Shown here in pieces: positions 62,185 through 64,000 of a DNA stretch of 64,000 nt. The position numbers were made by a program, and so were the translations under genes. The stretch is from the NCBI RefSeq assembly GCF_031844705.1, contig NZ_CP134609.1:3286001-3350000 (forward strand). Reading direction: 5' to 3'. The notes below the pieces were generated by a model that worked only from the letters and a program-made list of their open reading frames with translations, made no database searches and was not told where the DNA came from. Position 1 is the stretch's first letter, and each line of letters begins with the position of its first letter. This stretch comes from Streptomyces sp. ITFR-16. Lineage in GTDB: Bacteria > Actinomycetota > Actinomycetes > Streptomycetales > Streptomycetaceae.

Positions 62185-62484
62185 CTACAGCTTCATCAGG
62201 CTGGCGTCGTCGACCGAGGCCGAGTGACGGGAACGGAACAGCGACACGATGATCGCCAGCCCGACCACGACCTCCGCGGCGGCGACGACCATCGTGAAGA
62301 AGGCGATGATCTGGCCGTCGAGGTTGCCGTGCATACGGGAGAAGGTGACGAACGCGAGGTTGCAGGCGTTGAGCATCAGCTCCACGCACATGAACACCAC
62401 GATCGCGTTCCGCCTGATCAGGACCCCGGCCGCGCCGATGGTGAACAACAGAGCGGCGAGATAGAGGTAGTTGACCGGATTCAC
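62185..62484 (-). CDS. nuoK: NADH-quinone oxidoreductase subunit K, main nuo operon
   Basis: 99 aa, the normal family length. Three TM helices with conserved glutamates in [20 protein letters not shown] and [18 protein letters not shown]. Its start (GTG 62484) overlaps the nuoJ stop by 4 nt. Confidence 0.96.
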   Translation of the reverse strand: MNPVNYLYLAALLFTIGAAGVLIRRNAIVVFMCVELMLNACNLAFVTFSRMHGNLDGQIIAFFTMVVAAAEVVVGLAIIVSLFRSRHSASVDDASLMKL

Positions 62485-63311
62485 TTGGCGACCTCCTCTT
62501 CATCCGCGTCGGCCCGGCCGAGCCGCTCCTCGGAGCGCTGTTCCAGCGCCTTGAGGCCGGCCAGGGACTCGTGGGACACGTCGCGCATCTGGCCGCGCTT
62601 GCGCAGCGTCTGCATGACGGTGAGTTCGGACGGTGTGCCGTCGGGCAGCAGCCCGGCGATGTCCACCGCGTTGTGCCGGGCGTAGACGCCGGGGGCGGGC
62701 AGCGGCGGCAGATGGCTGCTGCGTACGCGCTCCTCGGACATCTCCCGCTGGGTCTTGGCCCGTTCGGTGCGCTCGCGGTGCGTGAGCACCATCGCGCCGA
62801 CGGTCGCGGTGATCAGCAGGGCGCCGGTGATCTCGAAGGCGAAGACGTACTTGGTGAAGATGAGGCTGGCGAGCCCCTCCACGTTTCCCCCGTGCTCGGC
62901 GTTGGCGGTGCCGAGGCCGTTGAAGCTGGTGAGCGAGGCGTTGCCGATGCCGGCGATCAGCAGGACGCCGAAGCCGACCCCGCAGCCAGCCGCCAGCCAG
63001 CGCTGGCCCTTGAGCGTCTCCTTCAGCGAGTCCGCCGCCGTGACACCGACGAGCATGACCACGAAGAGGAACAGCATCATGATCGCGCCGGTGTAGACGA
63101 CGATCTGGACGATGCCCAGGAAGTAGGCGCCGTTGGCGAGGTAGAAGACCGCCAGGATGATCATGGTCCCGGCGAGGCTCAGCGCACTGTGCACCGCCTT
63201 CTTCATCAGCACCGTGGACAGGGCGCCGATCACCGCGACCGTGCCGAGCACCCAGAACTGGAAGGCCTCACCCGTCGAGGTCTGCGAGGCCGCTGCGGCC
63301 AGGCCGGTCAT
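62481..63311 (-). CDS. nuoJ: NADH-quinone oxidoreductase subunit J, main nuo operon
   Basis: 276 aa. Five TM helices in the first ~190 residues, including [29 protein letters not shown] (TM3). The C-terminal ~90 residues are a charged cytoplasmic extension ending DADEEEVAK, longer than in E. coli. ATG 63311 overlaps the nuoI stop. Confidence 0.95.
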   Translation of the reverse strand: MTGLAAAASQTSTGEAFQFWVLGTVAVIGALSTVLMKKAVHSALSLAGTMIILAVFYLANGAYFLGIVQIVVYTGAIMMLFLFVVMLVGVTAADSLKETLKGQRWLAAGCGVGFGVLLIAGIGNASLTSFNGLGTANAEHGGNVEGLASLIFTKYVFAFEITGALLITATVGAMVLTHRERTERAKTQREMSEERVRSSHLPPLPAPGVYARHNAVDIAGLLPDGTPSELTVMQTLRKRGQMRDVSHESLAGLKALEQRSEERLGRADADEEEVAK

Positions 63312-63931
63312 GCGTCCACCTCCCGTGCCGCGCCGTTGCTCTCGCCGGCCTCGTCGGAGGGCTTCTCGCCCTTGGAGACGGCGAGCTGGCGTTCCGTACC
63401 GGGGGCGGCCTCGGTGACCAGGCCCCGGTAGTAGTCCTGCTCGTCCGTGCCGGGGAAGATCGCGTGCGGGCTGTCGACCATGCCTTCCTCCAGGCCCGCG
63501 AGCAGCTCGTCCTTGGTGTAGATGAGGCTTTCGCGGGTGGTGTTGGCGAGCTCGAACTCATTGGTCATCGTGAGCGCCCGGGTCGGGCACGCCTCGATGC
63601 ACAGTCCGCAGAGAATGCAGCGCGCGTAGTTGATCTGGTAGACGCGGCCGTAGCGCTCGCCCGGGGAGTAGCGCTCCTCCTCGGTGTTGTCCGCGCCCTC
63701 CACGTAGATCGCGTCGGCGGGACAGGCCCAGGCGCACAGCTCGCAGCCGACGCACTTCTCCAGACCGTCCGGGTGACGGTTGAGCTGGTGCCGGCCGTGG
63801 AAGCGCGGCGCCGTCACCTTCGGCGTCTCCGGGTACTGCTCGGTCAGCCGCTTCTTGAACATGGCCTTGAAGGTCACGCCGAAGCCGGCCACCGGATTCT
63901 GGAACTTGTCCTCCGGGGACTGTTCAGACAC
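63308..63931 (-). CDS. nuoI: NADH-quinone oxidoreductase subunit I, main nuo operon
   Basis: 207 aa with two [4Fe-4S] motifs, [13 protein letters not shown] and [13 protein letters not shown] (clusters N6a/N6b). GTG 63931 ([17 protein letters not shown]) was chosen because AAGGAGG lies 6 nt upstream and the preceding gene ends here. The C-terminal ~60 residues are an acidic extension. Confidence 0.96.
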   Translation of the reverse strand: MSEQSPEDKFQNPVAGFGVTFKAMFKKRLTEQYPETPKVTAPRFHGRHQLNRHPDGLEKCVGCELCAWACPADAIYVEGADNTEEERYSPGERYGRVYQINYARCILCGLCIEACPTRALTMTNEFELANTTRESLIYTKDELLAGLEEGMVDSPHAIFPGTDEQDYYRGLVTEAAPGTERQLAVSKGEKPSDEAGESNGAAREVDA

Positions 63932-64000
63932 CGTCGGCCTCCTTTCCGTCACTCGGGATTCCGTCACTCTGAGTATCCACTCCGCCACTGACAACGAGCT
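63924..64000 (-). CDS. nuoH: NADH-quinone oxidoreductase subunit H, last codons only
   Basis: An open frame enters from the right edge and stops at TGA 63924-63926, overlapping the nuoI GTG by 8 nt (end ...GKEADGV). Position directly before nuoI and the coupling pattern identify it as the nuoH 3' end; the 25 visible codons carry no diagnostic motif. Confidence 0.65.
   Translation of the reverse strand, partial: LVVSGGVDTQSDGIPSDGKEADGV

Overview
The window is very GC-rich. It uses ATG, GTG and TTG starts, many 4-nt GTGA/ATGA stop-start overlaps, and encodes classic actinobacterial families (Wbl-free respiratory loci, class F-type sortase, 'sensor'-domain NarL two-component system, zinc-type L33). 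Everything fits a Streptomyces chromosome, core region. From memory, not checked, the order rpmG - tRNA-Thr/Met - YajQ - second nuo cluster - two kinases/one regulator - KorAB - polyprenyl synthase - RecQ - main nuo operon resembles the S. coelicolor chromosome around its nuo genes.

Layout. 1-1.7 kb: a DHA2-type drug exporter (cut by the window edge) and its TetR repressor, each preceded by a copy of the same 18-bp palindrome. 1.7-3.2 kb: HadA/HadB-like dehydratase pair, rpmG, tRNA-Met and tRNA-Thr, with clear terminators. 3.4-10 kb: a CodA-like protein that has lost catalytic residues, a small SDR, tRNA-Tyr, YajQ, a coupled alkyl-DNA repair pair (AGT + AlkB-like), small membrane proteins, HtpX, and MscL with a zinc ribbon. 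10-19.8 kb: a ten-gene NDH-1 operon (nuoABCHIJKLMN) with no nuoD, E, F or G. 19.9-26.9 kb: two paralogous histidine kinases that share a nearly identical DNA block, one response regulator, and a two-subunit 2-oxoacid:ferredoxin oxidoreductase (KorAB).

26.9-33.7 kb: HxlR/quinone oxidoreductase pair, RarD-like permease, FAD monooxygenase, a surface protein with an LTATG sorting signal coupled to a sortase, and a VOC protein. 33.7-37.6 kb: an FtsX-type ABC transporter and a small secreted protein of less GC-biased composition, bracketed by a 38-bp direct repeat copied from the 3' end of the VOC gene; this looks like an inserted cassette. 37.6-40.5 kb: a 951-aa protein with an N-terminal DUF4157 (HELTH) module and a C-terminal R-S-E type ADP-ribosyltransferase, i.e. 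a probable polymorphic/injected toxin. This and the neighbouring cassette are the most unusual part of the window.

40.5-54.8 kb: XRE regulator/NAD(P)H quinone reductase, GNAT, HAD phosphatase, TetR, an ABC-2 exporter with a LolA-like protein, a long-chain polyprenyl diphosphate synthase (menaquinone tail), a POT peptide transporter paired with a CocE/X-Pro peptidase-like hydrolase, fumarylacetoacetase and a GPP34 protein. 54.8-64 kb: RecQ, then the distal half of the complete nuo operon (nuoN, M, L, K, J, I and the last codons of nuoH), all on the minus strand. Respiratory functions (two complex I loci, quinone tail synthesis, ferredoxin-reducing KorAB) are a recurring theme.
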